The translations under genes and the position numbers were made by a program. A model generated the notes under the pieces. The model was not told the DNA's origin. It searched no databases and saw only the letters and a list, made by a program, of their open reading frames with translations. From positions 1 to 37,305 of the IMG/VR virus record IMGVR_UViG_3300011430_000026: DNA of 37,305 nucleotides; one strand, written 5' to 3'. Source of the DNA: a virus. Shown here piece after piece: positions 13,621 through 21,347 of this stretch. Numbering within the stretch: position 1 is the stretch's first letter; each line of letters opens with the position of its first letter.

Positions 13621-14739
13621 ATGAAAAACTGGCAGCGAGGAATCCCGCTTGAGGAAATCGAAGAAATTCAAAAGTGCTTCGAACATTACAACACGTTTTC
13701 GTTTTCGCCCTTCACTGAATACCATGGCCCCAAGGTAGCCCAGGCACTGGATGAGGGCAGAATGGACCACGCGGGTGGGGATTGCTATCTTGATTTGAAG
13801 CACGTCACCACCGCCAGCAAAATCGTGATGTTTTACGATGTGGTAATCGGGCACAAGGAAAAGGGTGATTTGGTCATCAATGCGGTTTCGCTCCCGAAGG
13901 AGGGAGGGGCGGATATTGGGCGGGCGGTCCGCTACCTGAATGGCCTGGCCGCGCAAAACATCTGGCTTTATATCTGGGAGGAGTGCCCACTGCAAAAAGC
14001 TATGGCAGGGGAAGCCGGCTTCAAAAAGGTGGGCGTCAAGATTCGCTCAACTGCCGAAGTGTATGGTATTTACTTTCGTGGCGAGCGTGACCACCCGGAG
14101 GTGCGTGATGCTGAGAAGGTGACACTTTCATATCTGCGCACACCGGGCTTGAATGCCGAGGTAGAGGACATCGCCTTGCGCCTGGCAGAATACGATTTGG
14201 ATTTCACCAATCACTATTCGAACAACAACAAAAACAAAACGTGGTCGGCGCTTTCGCTGCGCGGATTCTTTGCCGACCCAGGCAAAATCGAGAAGCCGCA
14301 GGAGATGAACAAGGCCTGGCACGAAAAACACAAGGGCCAGACTTTCAAGGTGCAGGACACTGAACTGATGGATAAGTTTCTTGAGGTGGACAACATCCTT
14401 GCCATTCTGGGCGATGGCGAATTCGAGCGTATTCGTTTTATGAGGCTCGCGCCCGGGGGCGGGGAACTGACGAGGCATACCGACCAGACTGACCCTGACC
14501 TGGGCGTGGAAGATGGCAGGCTCATGCGCGTGCATATTCCCATCGTCACCAACCCTGATGTGAAATTCACAATTTGGAATTACGCAGGGCAGAAAAAAGA
14601 AGCGCACATGGAGAAAGGCAAGGCGTGGTATCTCGACATTCGCAAGCCCCACCGTGCCTTGAATGGCGGTGAGACGGAGCGCATTCACCTTGTGATTGAT
14701 TGCGTGGCCAACAGGTTTCTGCGAAATCTCATCCCATGA
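13621..14739 (+). CDS. GNAT-like / 2-oxoglutarate-Fe(II) hydroxylase fusion protein
   Basis: This is a 372-residue two-part protein. Residues ~1-155 resemble a GNAT acyltransferase fold, with central strands followed by AEAGFKKVGVK and a final EVYGIYFRG strand typical of GNAT C-termini. Residues ~180-372 look like an aspartyl/asparaginyl beta-hydroxylase type 2OG oxygenase: iron ligands His286-x-Asp288 (RHTDQT) and His344 (KPHRALNGG), and Arg354 as the likely 2OG-binding residue. The substrate is unknown. Sitting between portal and MuF genes, it may modify a virion protein or host factor. The GNAT part is the weaker assignment. Confidence 0.65.
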   Translation: MKNWQRGIPLEEIEEIQKCFEHYNTFSFSPFTEYHGPKVAQALDEGRMDHAGGDCYLDLKHVTTASKIVMFYDVVIGHKEKGDLVINAVSLPKEGGADIGRAVRYLNGLAAQNIWLYIWEECPLQKAMAGEAGFKKVGVKIRSTAEVYGIYFRGERDHPEVRDAEKVTLSYLRTPGLNAEVEDIALRLAEYDLDFTNHYSNNNKNKTWSALSLRGFFADPGKIEKPQEMNKAWHEKHKGQTFKVQDTELMDKFLEVDNILAILGDGEFERIRFMRLAPGGGELTRHTDQTDPDLGVEDGRLMRVHIPIVTNPDVKFTIWNYAGQKKEAHMEKGKAWYLDIRKPHRALNGGETERIHLVIDCVANRFLRNLIP

Positions 14740-14981
14740 TTTGGACCTACGCAACTTTTACCAAATACTGCCTTTCTGTTTTCGATGCGGGAGAGGAGTG
14801 GGTTGATGGTTACTTGATTCGAGAGCGAATCAACACAAGGTGTAATGAGAATATCGGCTCCGGGCGCTTCTATGTTTTCATGGCCCGGATGGTGCGTGAT
14901 GGCGTCTTGGAACGGAGACAAGGCGAGGACCTGGTGATCGATGGCGAGCGCATCAAAACTTTTTTCTGGAGGCGCAAGTGA
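14736..14981 (+). CDS. small winged-helix-like protein, 81 aa
   Basis: ATG 14736 overlaps the hydroxylase stop (ATGA), and the gene overlaps the MuF start by four bases. The sequence runs helix, helix, Arg-rich recognition-type helix (RFYVFMARMVRDGVLERR) and a beta hairpin (EDLVIDGERIKTFFW), the order seen in winged-helix DNA-binding domains. No family is recognised and the target is unknown. The tight coupling on both sides suggests co-expression with head genes. Confidence 0.55.
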   Translation: MIWTYATFTKYCLSVFDAGEEWVDGYLIRERINTRCNENIGSGRFYVFMARMVRDGVLERRQGEDLVIDGERIKTFFWRRK

Positions 14982-15934
14982 GCCTTTGTGTCCACAATGC
15001 TGCGCGGTTCAATTCGATCCAGGTTGATCCCACCCACACCCAATTGATTCGCCGGCAATTTCGTGCGGAGATGCTGCGCAGGATGACGGAGCTTCGCAAA
15101 GCCGTGTGGGAATTCATGGTGACGCTGGATGCTCTGGGCCTGGCTGATAAGTCTGTGGTGTTCACTGGCCTGGAGGCTACTATTGTGCCAGGTGAGGGAC
15201 GATTGGGAGAATTAACGGTGCATGTGCAGCCCCGCCAGTTTAAGTTCAGAACGAACCCGGACAAGGTGAAGGCCTTTCGTGAGTGGTTGCAGACTGCGAT
15301 TGATGCGAAGGTACTCTCGGCAAAGGATGGATTCGATCCCGCCAAACCCTGGACCTACAAATACATCGAAAGCGCCTACCGCAAGGGGCGCACGAATGCA
15401 TTCATTGCCGCGCAGAAAGCAAACGCTGTGGCAGGTGGCCCCGCTTTCGACAAGGCACGGGATGCGTTCCTGCGCTCGTCATTCAACCAGCCGGAGACCC
15501 TGGCGAAAATGCAACTAATGGCCACCCGCGCCTTCGAGGATTTGCGAGGGGTCACCAGTGAGATGGCCACACAGATGAACCGTATCCTCGCACAGGGCAT
15601 TGTGGACGGAAAAGGTCCCAGGCAGATGGCAAAGGAGATGAGCGACACAATAGGGGGTTTGACTCGCAAACGCGCCCTATTGATCGCCCAGACTGAAACA
15701 ATCGCTGCTCATGCACAAGGCCAGCTTGATTCGTTCAAGGATTTAGGCATTGGCAAACTCGGCGTCAAGGCCGAGTGGTCCACCGCGGGGGATGATCGTG
15801 TCTGCCCCCGCTGCGCGGCTCTGGAAGGAAAAACCTTCACGCTCAAGCAGGCGCAAGGCCTGATCCCCTTGCATCCCCGGTGCAGATGCTCGTGGATACC
15901 TTCGATCCCTGACCCAAGGAAGAAAAAGAGATAA
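14978..15934 (+). CDS. Mu F-like minor head protein
   Basis: This 318-residue protein starts at GTG 14978. The C-terminal third holds the phage head morphogenesis (MuF) signature: AETIAAHAQGQ-type helix, then GDDRVCPRCAALEGK (about 268-282) and LHPRCRCSW near the end. The four cysteines and His form the conserved metal-binding-like core. MuF proteins sit near the portal inside the capsid. A purine-rich GGAGG precedes the start. The gene ends AGA TAA inside an AGATAATA box, which marks the left border of the 16-kb accessory region. Confidence 0.88.
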   Translation: MSLCVHNAARFNSIQVDPTHTQLIRRQFRAEMLRRMTELRKAVWEFMVTLDALGLADKSVVFTGLEATIVPGEGRLGELTVHVQPRQFKFRTNPDKVKAFREWLQTAIDAKVLSAKDGFDPAKPWTYKYIESAYRKGRTNAFIAAQKANAVAGGPAFDKARDAFLRSSFNQPETLAKMQLMATRAFEDLRGVTSEMATQMNRILAQGIVDGKGPRQMAKEMSDTIGGLTRKRALLIAQTETIAAHAQGQLDSFKDLGIGKLGVKAEWSTAGDDRVCPRCAALEGKTFTLKQAQGLIPLHPRCRCSWIPSIPDPRKKKR

Positions 15935-15936
15935 TA
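15929..15936 (+). promoter_or_regulatory. AGATAATA box before ATG 15946
   Basis: Exact 8-mer spanning the MuF gene's AGA TAA end; spacer of nine bases to the next start. Confidence 0.5.
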
Positions 15937-15945
15937 AAGGCACTT

Positions 15946-16134
15946 ATGTTAAAACTGTTGAAAGAATTATTTGCACCGCTGCCGCCACCTCAAGTGCCCT
16001 CTGCTTGGGTTTGTTTGCGTGAGAGGGCGCGGGCGCGGGCGGTGTTGGGTGATCGATTCGCTGAACTGGAAAACAGAGTAACCATTCATCAAGTTGAGGG
16101 TTCCTGGACCTGGTATATCCGGGGGCGACAATGA
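15946..16134 (+). CDS. hypothetical basic protein, 62 aa
   Basis: This is a 62-residue Arg- and Pro-rich protein with an amphipathic N-terminal helix (MLKLLKELFAPL), a run of Arg/Ala (RERARARAVLGDR), then a short beta-like end containing several Trp. No known family. ATG is placed by the AGATAATA box nine bases upstream. The gene overlaps the following one by four bases (ATGA). Confidence 0.5.
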   Translation: MLKLLKELFAPLPPPQVPSAWVCLRERARARAVLGDRFAELENRVTIHQVEGSWTWYIRGRQ

Positions 16135-16457
16135 GAGATTATCGTTACAATCTTCTGATTGCCCTCTTGATCATGTTCGCGGCCGAGGCGATGTATTCCC
16201 GGGCGATTTGGAGAACACTCGCGAAACGATCCTCGGCGCAATGCGAGGAGCTTGTCCGCATTGTTGAGTCCAAGGAAGTGGTCATCTCAAATCTTTTCGA
16301 GCAGGCGAAAATGTTGGATTCCAATTTCTGGGCGCTGGCGATTCCCGCGAGCAACAACGCCGTGTTCATCATGCGCATGGAGGAGAAAATCAATGAGGTG
16401 CTCCGGACTTATACGAACAGTTTTGACACGGGCACAACTTTTTTGCAACCCCGATAG
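16131..16457 (+). CDS. small membrane protein, 108 aa
   Basis: One hydrophobic segment (about residues 7-20) follows a short basic N-terminus, so the protein is probably anchored with its C-terminal ~85 helical residues on one side of the membrane. No catalytic residues or lipobox. Its start overlaps the preceding stop. It could be a chaperone, exclusion or lysis accessory protein; nothing in the sequence decides. Confidence 0.55.
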   Translation: MRDYRYNLLIALLIMFAAEAMYSRAIWRTLAKRSSAQCEELVRIVESKEVVISNLFEQAKMLDSNFWALAIPASNNAVFIMRMEEKINEVLRTYTNSFDTGTTFLQPR

Positions 16458-16543
16458 TGGAGTGGGAGGTGGTTCCGGATAATGCCGAGTGGATTTTGAA
16501 GGATGTGGATGTGGTTACTATTCCGCCACCTGAGAACCTGTGA
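16457..16543 (+). CDS. possible micro-ORF, 28 aa
   Basis: GTG 16457 shares its G with the upstream TAG, and the TGA at 16541-16543 overlaps GTG 16540 of the next gene. The acidic 28-residue product ends in a Pro-rich run (IPPPENL). Coupling at both ends and coverage of an otherwise empty 82-base gap are the only support. Confidence 0.3.
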   Translation: MEWEVVPDNAEWILKDVDVVTIPPPENL

Positions 16544-16854
16544 GTTTCGAAATCAAGCCATTTGGATCAGGCATCTATACTTGTGACGGATACCGGGTTG
16601 ACCTCAAAGCTTGGAACTGGAACGGCTGTTGCTCATGCGCGACGTTCACCGGGTTTTGCCTTTTCATGCTCACGAATCAAATCACACAACCAGGAAAGAA
16701 ACCTAAACGCCAGCGGTGTGACCATATTCTGGCCGTGCGTGAGTGGGTCATGGAGAATTCCTACCCAGAGATAAGCGAGCAATTTGAAAAGATAATTGAA
16801 ATGCCGGAGCTTGGCAGGATTTTGGAAGGGCAGCCGCAACGGTACGACAGATAA
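16540..16854 (+). CDS. SWIM-type zinc-finger protein, 104 aa
   Basis: Cys31-x-Cys33 and, 27 residues later, Cys60-x-His62 (RCDHILAV) form the CxC...CxH pattern of SWIM zinc fingers, preceded by the usual aromatic strand (AWNWNGC). SWIM domains bind DNA or proteins and occur in transposases, helicases and stand-alone proteins. Here the domain is nearly the whole protein. The start is GTG 16540. The gene ends AGA TAA within an AGATAATA box. Its position before the glycan cassette gives no clear functional hint. Confidence 0.65.
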   Translation: MSFEIKPFGSGIYTCDGYRVDLKAWNWNGCCSCATFTGFCLFMLTNQITQPGKKPKRQRCDHILAVREWVMENSYPEISEQFEKIIEMPELGRILEGQPQRYDR

Positions 16855-16856
16855 TA
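16849..16856 (+). promoter_or_regulatory. AGATAATA box before GTG 16864
   Basis: Exact 8-mer spanning the SWIM gene's AGA TAA end; seven bases before a GTG start. This supports GTG 16864 over the internal ATG at 17023. Confidence 0.5.
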
Positions 16857-16863
16857 GGGGCAG

Positions 16864-17751
16864 GTGAAACGAACCAAAATCCAAAAGACGCAAATGGAGG
16901 TGCAGTTGGGTTCCTGCTGTGCGCGAGATTCCGACCACGATGGCAATTGCCCTATTCATTCCTCGCCAGGCGTATTCAGGCAAAAAGCATTGCAGGAAAT
17001 TGTATCGAGTGAGGGTGCGGTAATGCCCATCACATACGGGCGCATGGGCAACTTTCTGTTCCAGGCAGCAACCGCAATCGCGTATGCCCTCAAGCATGAC
17101 ATGCCCTACACGATGCCGTTCGCCACGAACAACCCACAGGGTAATCCTCTTTACCTTCAACACCTGGTGCGTGAGGACTTCAATCCTGACCTGCCTCAAT
17201 TCCTCATTCAGGAGAGCGGGAATCCGTACCAGGAGTTGCCACCACCCCGGCTCAGAGTCTCGAACGTGATTCTGGACGGATACTGGCAGACGGAAAAGTA
17301 TTTCAAGGAATATCGCGGGGCGATCCTTCAGGCTTTCGGTTTTCCGTGGGAACCAACCAAAGGAACAGTTTCAGTGCATGTGCGCCGGGGCGATTACCTG
17401 CGCCTGCCGAAGAAACATCCGAAGGTGCCTAAGGATTGGTATGAGAGGGCCATGGCGGAATTTCCCCGCTCTCAATTCCGGTTCTTCTCAGATGACATCA
17501 ATTGGTGCATGGGCGCTTTCGGCCATCGTGGTGATTGTTTTTTCTCATTCAACAAAACTCCGGAGGAGGACCTGATTGGTATGGCGGAATGCGAGCACCA
17601 TATTTGCTCCGCCTCGACTTTCTCATGGTGGGGTGCGTGGCTGAATCACAACCCAAACAAGCGGGTGGTCATGCCAAAACTATGGTTGGTGCCTGGCTGG
17701 GGCGGGTTTGATTCGAAGGACGTTGTACCTGAGGAATGGGAGCGAATGTGA
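16864..17751 (+). CDS. GT11 alpha-1,2-fucosyltransferase-like glycosyltransferase
   Basis: The 295-residue protein has GRMGNFLFQAATAIAYA (59-75), the N-terminal GT11 block, and HVRRGDY (172-178), the GDP-fucose-binding signature. A later segment with CSASTFSWWGAWL matches the family's third block. It would transfer fucose or a related sugar from a GDP-sugar to a glycan. The first ~53 residues are extra compared with typical GT11 enzymes and contain Cys18, Cys19, His25, Cys29 and His32, a possible metal site. Starting at ATG 17023 would remove this extension. It opens the glycan cassette. Confidence 0.8.
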   Translation: MKRTKIQKTQMEVQLGSCCARDSDHDGNCPIHSSPGVFRQKALQEIVSSEGAVMPITYGRMGNFLFQAATAIAYALKHDMPYTMPFATNNPQGNPLYLQHLVREDFNPDLPQFLIQESGNPYQELPPPRLRVSNVILDGYWQTEKYFKEYRGAILQAFGFPWEPTKGTVSVHVRRGDYLRLPKKHPKVPKDWYERAMAEFPRSQFRFFSDDINWCMGAFGHRGDCFFSFNKTPEEDLIGMAECEHHICSASTFSWWGAWLNHNPNKRVVMPKLWLVPGWGGFDSKDVVPEEWERM

Positions 17752-18431
17752 GCATCAAAGCTGAGGAATACATTGACGCGGGCCTGGCCCTTGTGCAACT
17801 GGGCCGTTTGTTGCAGAAGGTATATCCGAAGGTGGAGAATGAGGGCAGCCAGTTCGATGAGGATAAAATCCTCGCCGAACTTCTGCCCGGTAAGGGCATC
17901 TATGTTGACGTGGGCGCGAACCATCCGAAGGAGTGTTCGAACACCTGGCGATTGTATCAGCGAGGCTGGCGCGGTATGCTCATCGAACCTTTGCCCGACG
18001 CGTGGCCTGCGTTGCTGTTGGAGCGCAGGGAGGATCGGCTCTGCCCCGTCGCTGCAAGCAACAGAGATGGCTTTGCAACCTTGCGTGTGTGTCGGTCGGT
18101 CAGTTCGTTGCGTGATGATTGGAAGATAAACGCGGAGGACGGTATTATTGTGCGCACAGCAACGCTCTCCACCATCCTTTCGATGTATGGGAATGAGTTT
18201 GATTTCTCGAAAACGCAACTGCTTTCCATTGATGTCGAGGGGCACGAAAAGGAAGTTCTTGAGGGCATGCCGGATTGGTTTCGCCCGGATGTGATCGTGC
18301 TGGAATACCGCGACTATGATCCGGCGAATTACGGCAAGGACATTTCAGACGGATGGAAGCGTCTGCTTGTGCACTGGGGCTATCGCAAGCACCATGAAAA
18401 TCCCCTGAACCAAATCTGGAAGCGCAAATGA
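17748..18431 (+). CDS. FkbM-family SAM methyltransferase (first copy)
   Basis: GTG 17748 (GTGA overlap, GGGAG five bases upstream) is preferred; ATG 17736 is also possible. IYVDVGANHPKECSNT contains the FkbM SAM-binding motif with D-V-G-A-N, and LLSIDVEGHEKEVLEGM is the second conserved block. FkbM enzymes O-methylate sugars and lipids, often within polysaccharide clusters. The protein is full length (about 227 residues) with no membrane segment. Its neighbours on both sides support a sugar substrate. Confidence 0.8.
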   Translation: MSIKAEEYIDAGLALVQLGRLLQKVYPKVENEGSQFDEDKILAELLPGKGIYVDVGANHPKECSNTWRLYQRGWRGMLIEPLPDAWPALLLERREDRLCPVAASNRDGFATLRVCRSVSSLRDDWKINAEDGIIVRTATLSTILSMYGNEFDFSKTQLLSIDVEGHEKEVLEGMPDWFRPDVIVLEYRDYDPANYGKDISDGWKRLLVHWGYRKHHENPLNQIWKRK

Positions 18432-18616
18432 AAACTGACGAGGAGATTATAGCAATCGAATCCACCGATAACGTGAGTTGCTACAAAATCGGATTGGCGT
18501 GCCGAGAAACAGCGGACAGCAGCAGCGAGGTAGGCGACGAAATCGACAGGGGCCTTATCCTGATGAAGCGCCTCCACGCAAAAGGGTTCAAAATCGTAAA
18601 ACTGAAGGAGGGATGA
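18428..18616 (+). CDS. hypothetical protein, 62 aa
   Basis: ATG 18428 overlaps the FkbM stop by four bases, and the end overlaps the next gene by four. The acidic N-terminal half has two Cys; the C-terminal half forms a helix and strand (LILMKRLHAKGFKIVKL). No family recognised. It is probably a small co-expressed accessory of the glycan cassette. Confidence 0.5.
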   Translation: MKTDEEIIAIESTDNVSCYKIGLACRETADSSSEVGDEIDRGLILMKRLHAKGFKIVKLKEG

Positions 18617-19329
18617 AAATCACCGCATTCTGCCCAACACTGAATCGCCCGGAGTTGCTTGGGCGCCTCATCAAGTGTTTCGAGCACCAGACGTATGAGA
18701 ACCGGGAACTGATCATCCTTGATGATGGCGGGCAATACAAGAATCAGTGTGGTGACCGGTGGGAACTCGTGTCCGTCCAGAGGAGGTTCCGGAGCCTGGG
18801 CGAGAAAAACAATGCTGCGATTGCAATGGCTTCGTTTGATAGTGAGGCTGTCCTTAAGGCGGACGATGATGACATCTATATGCCGTGGTGGTTCGAGTCC
18901 ATGGCGGAGGCGTTCGAGCGCGGAGCATGGGTGCAGCCCAGGTATGCCATTGATTTCGTAGAAGGTGAATGGGTGCAGGTTGCCACGCATAATCCAAAAA
19001 ACACTAATTTCTGCTATCACGGATGTTGGGGGTATTTGCGTTCACTTATTGAGAGAACAGGGGGCTATCACCCGGAATATGCCGGAGACGACCAGGAGTA
19101 TGATCGCCGGCTGCGTGCATTGGGAATGCATTCAGTGGGAATAAAAGGGCCTCCTTTCTACTGGTATAATCGACCCTTGCCGGGCCGGATAAGCACTCGC
19201 GGAGGATCGAAGCAGGATTATGTGGATACGGGAATCAATGTAAAGTATGTGGGCAAAGTTCCTGAGTGGAAGGGCGAGAGGGTTTGGGAACGATCCATCC
19301 CGACAAGACAGATAGCGCGCTTTTGGTGA
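18613..19329 (+). CDS. GT2-like glycosyltransferase
   Basis: ATG 18613 has GGAGG directly upstream and overlaps the preceding stop. The N-terminus TLNRPELLGRLIKCFEHQTY, then LIILDDGG (34-40), is the nucleotide-sugar binding start of GT-A family 2 enzymes. LKADDDD (81-87) provides the metal-binding Asp cluster. A later CWGYLRSLIERTGGYHPEY segment fits the acceptor side. At 238 residues it is a soluble single-domain enzyme with no transmembrane helix. Donor and acceptor are unknown. Confidence 0.8.
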   Translation: MKITAFCPTLNRPELLGRLIKCFEHQTYENRELIILDDGGQYKNQCGDRWELVSVQRRFRSLGEKNNAAIAMASFDSEAVLKADDDDIYMPWWFESMAEAFERGAWVQPRYAIDFVEGEWVQVATHNPKNTNFCYHGCWGYLRSLIERTGGYHPEYAGDDQEYDRRLRALGMHSVGIKGPPFYWYNRPLPGRISTRGGSKQDYVDTGINVKYVGKVPEWKGERVWERSIPTRQIARFW

Positions 19330-19330
19330 T

Positions 19331-19888
19331 ATGAAATTGCAATCAAGAAACGGATTCCCCGCCCTGCTTAAGCATATGAATTTGCTGGGCGAGATGGCAG
19401 AGATTGGTGTGGCTGAGGGATACTTCAGCCACATGCTTTTGGAGAACCTGCCGGGCATGGTCTACCAAATCGATCCATGGAAGATTCTGGACACGCCCGG
19501 GTTCAGTGGGCACGGTGAGGCCACGAATAAGGAGCAGGAGGCACGCTATCAACGCATGCTCCAGGCCGCGACGCGCTACCACGGCCGGTGTATCGTCATG
19601 CGCATGACGTCAGAGCAGGCAGCCTCTGAATTCAAGGACGGGCAACTTGATTTTGTTTATATCGACGCCATTCACACCTATGAGGCATGCCGGGATGACA
19701 TCGCGTTGTGGTATCCAAAAGTGAAAAGCGGGGGCATACTCGCCGGGCATGATTATCTGGACGGTGTGTTCCACGGGCAGTATTATGGCGTAAAGCAAGC
19801 TGTGAAGGAGTTTGCCTGGACGATAAAGGCTACAATCAATTCAACGAAGGAGCCAGACTGGCCTTCGTGGTGGGTGGTGAGGCCGTGA
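19331..19888 (+). CDS. class I SAM methyltransferase (Methyltransf_24-like)
   Basis: ATG 19331 follows the stop after one base (TGA-T-ATG). EIGVAEG (24-30) is the SAM-binding loop; YQIDPW and, later, FVYIDAIHTYEACRDDI and GGILAGHDY fit the Methyltransf_24 pattern of sugar or small-molecule O-methyltransferases. The length of 185 residues is normal for a single Rossmann domain. Within the cassette it would most simply methylate a glycan. Confidence 0.75.
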   Translation: MKLQSRNGFPALLKHMNLLGEMAEIGVAEGYFSHMLLENLPGMVYQIDPWKILDTPGFSGHGEATNKEQEARYQRMLQAATRYHGRCIVMRMTSEQAASEFKDGQLDFVYIDAIHTYEACRDDIALWYPKVKSGGILAGHDYLDGVFHGQYYGVKQAVKEFAWTIKATINSTKEPDWPSWWVVRP

Positions 19889-20559
19889 CCAAACTCGTCA
19901 CCATCGCGACGCCGAATATTCAGGAGCAGGCAAATGGATTCCTGATCAACCAGGCGATGTATGCTGTAGAGTGGGGATATGTTTTCGAGAGGGTACAATC
20001 AGTAGCCTGGTCTCAACTGCACCCCTCCTTTTCCAAGGTGTTCGAAATAGACCGGGCTTTGGCAGAGGGATTTGAATTCGTAATATGGGCGGACGCGGAC
20101 GTGGCTTTCATGGACTTTAATGCTGACCTGACCAAGATACTGAAGCCAGAACATTTCTTGACGGGCTATCAGCAGAACAATTGGAAAACGTGGAAGTATA
20201 TCTGTAACGGTCTGCTGGTGATTCGCAATTGTGAGGGTGCTCGAAACTACGTCACCGAGTGGGCGGATCATTGCGTGAATGGATGTCCTCTCACGCAACC
20301 CGGCATCCGTACCATGATCAGGGACCACCCTTGGGAGCAGTGGTCTTTCGATGCGCTGATCCGGCACACAAATTACCACGGCATATATGCCGCGACCGCG
20401 CAGGAGATTGGCTGTTTCTGCCCTGAGATTTGGCACGATGGAATCATTTGGCAGGCGGGCATGCCGACGATTCATATGGCTGGTCCGGCCTCATGGGAGA
20501 AACGTGCCGATGTGTTCGAAAAGATTTACAGGAAAAAAGTCATCAGGAAAAAGGTATGA
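19885..20559 (+). CDS. GT-A glycosyltransferase (GT34/GMA12-like)
   Basis: GTG 19885 forms a GTGA overlap with the previous stop. WADADVAFMD (68-77) carries the D-x-D metal and nucleotide-sugar motif. ICNGLLVIRNC and an EQWSFDALI segment follow, as in galactosyltransferase GMA12/MNN10-like folds. The protein is 224 residues, soluble, with a Lys/Arg-rich tail. Family placement is by motif only and could shift to another GT-A family. Confidence 0.65.
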   Translation: MTKLVTIATPNIQEQANGFLINQAMYAVEWGYVFERVQSVAWSQLHPSFSKVFEIDRALAEGFEFVIWADADVAFMDFNADLTKILKPEHFLTGYQQNNWKTWKYICNGLLVIRNCEGARNYVTEWADHCVNGCPLTQPGIRTMIRDHPWEQWSFDALIRHTNYHGIYAATAQEIGCFCPEIWHDGIIWQAGMPTIHMAGPASWEKRADVFEKIYRKKVIRKKV

Positions 20560-20711
20560 GTGCCGACGATCTGGAACGATACACGGAAGACGCCTACCAG
20601 CAGGGGTTGAAGCATGGTAAGGAAGAATACTGGTGGTATGGTGCCGTGGTGGGGTTTTGTGTGGGTTGGCTTCTGGCAGGACTTGTGATCCTTATTATAA
20701 AGGTATGCTGA
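20556..20711 (+). CDS. small single-span membrane protein, 51 aa
   Basis: ATG 20556 overlaps the preceding stop by four bases. The N-terminal 28 residues are acidic and helical; a long hydrophobic helix (WWYGAVVGFCVGWLLAGLVILII) runs almost to the C-terminus. It overlaps the next gene by seven bases. It may anchor a glycan enzyme at the membrane; this is inferred from position only. Confidence 0.55.
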   Translation: MSADDLERYTEDAYQQGLKHGKEEYWWYGAVVGFCVGWLLAGLVILIIKVC

Positions 20712-21340
20712 TTTCATTCCCTGAGATGTTCAGGCGCCATCGCATCAAGTCCAAAGGCGCGTTGCACCTGGGCGCGAACCTGGGCCAGGAAGCCCAGACT
20801 TATCGGAGCCTTGGTATTCAACGTGTGGTGTGGGTTGAGGCGCTTCCGAAAGTTTACGAGCAGTTGCGCCGAAACGTGGCCCGCTTTCCAGACTCCATCG
20901 CCTTGCTTGCCTGCATCAGTGACAAGGATGGCGCCATTGTCGATTTCAATGAGGCTTCGAACGAGGGGCAAAGCTCATCCCTGCTCGAATTCGGCACGCA
21001 TGCGAAAGCGCATCCGGACACCACGTTCATCGCCCGGCACAAAATGATAACACAGCGAGTGGACACCCTGTTCAAAGAGCAGGGCCTGGAAGCGTGGCTT
21101 CCGACCGGTTCCTTCCTCAACATCGACCTTCAGGGTGCTGAACTGATGGCGCTGCGCGGTCTTGGGGAGGTCCTGACCCGTTTTGACTACGCATACGTGG
21201 AAGTGAACGAGGAAGAGCTTTATACCGGGTGTCCGTTGGTGGGCGACATCAATGCTTTCATGTTCGAAAAGGGATTTGTTGGGCTGGAATCCAAAATGAC
21301 AAAATGGAAGTGGGGGGACCGGCTGTATGGGCGGAGATAA
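20705..21340 (+). CDS. FkbM-like methyltransferase (second copy)
   Basis: This is a 211-residue protein from ATG 20705. HLGANLGQEAQTY (21-33) is the SAM loop and FLNIDLQGAELMALRG the second FkbM block. The ERVVWVEALP-type strand between them is also present. It differs clearly from the copy at 17748, so it is not a recent duplicate. It ends GRR with AGA TAA inside an AGATAATA box. Confidence 0.75.
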   Translation: MLISFPEMFRRHRIKSKGALHLGANLGQEAQTYRSLGIQRVVWVEALPKVYEQLRRNVARFPDSIALLACISDKDGAIVDFNEASNEGQSSSLLEFGTHAKAHPDTTFIARHKMITQRVDTLFKEQGLEAWLPTGSFLNIDLQGAELMALRGLGEVLTRFDYAYVEVNEEELYTGCPLVGDINAFMFEKGFVGLESKMTKWKWGDRLYGRR

Positions 21341-21342
21341 TA
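21335..21342 (+). promoter_or_regulatory. AGATAATA box before ATG 21348
   Basis: Exact 8-mer spanning the second FkbM gene's AGA TAA end; five-base spacer CAGGC, nearly identical to the GAGGC at 6611-6615. Confidence 0.5.
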
Positions 21343-21347
21343 CAGGC

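Noticed and set aside
16790-16803. GATAAT followed five bases later by ATG inside the SWIM gene
   Set aside because: It reads AGATAATT, differs from the conserved 8-mer, and the ATG is internal and in frame with the SWIM protein.
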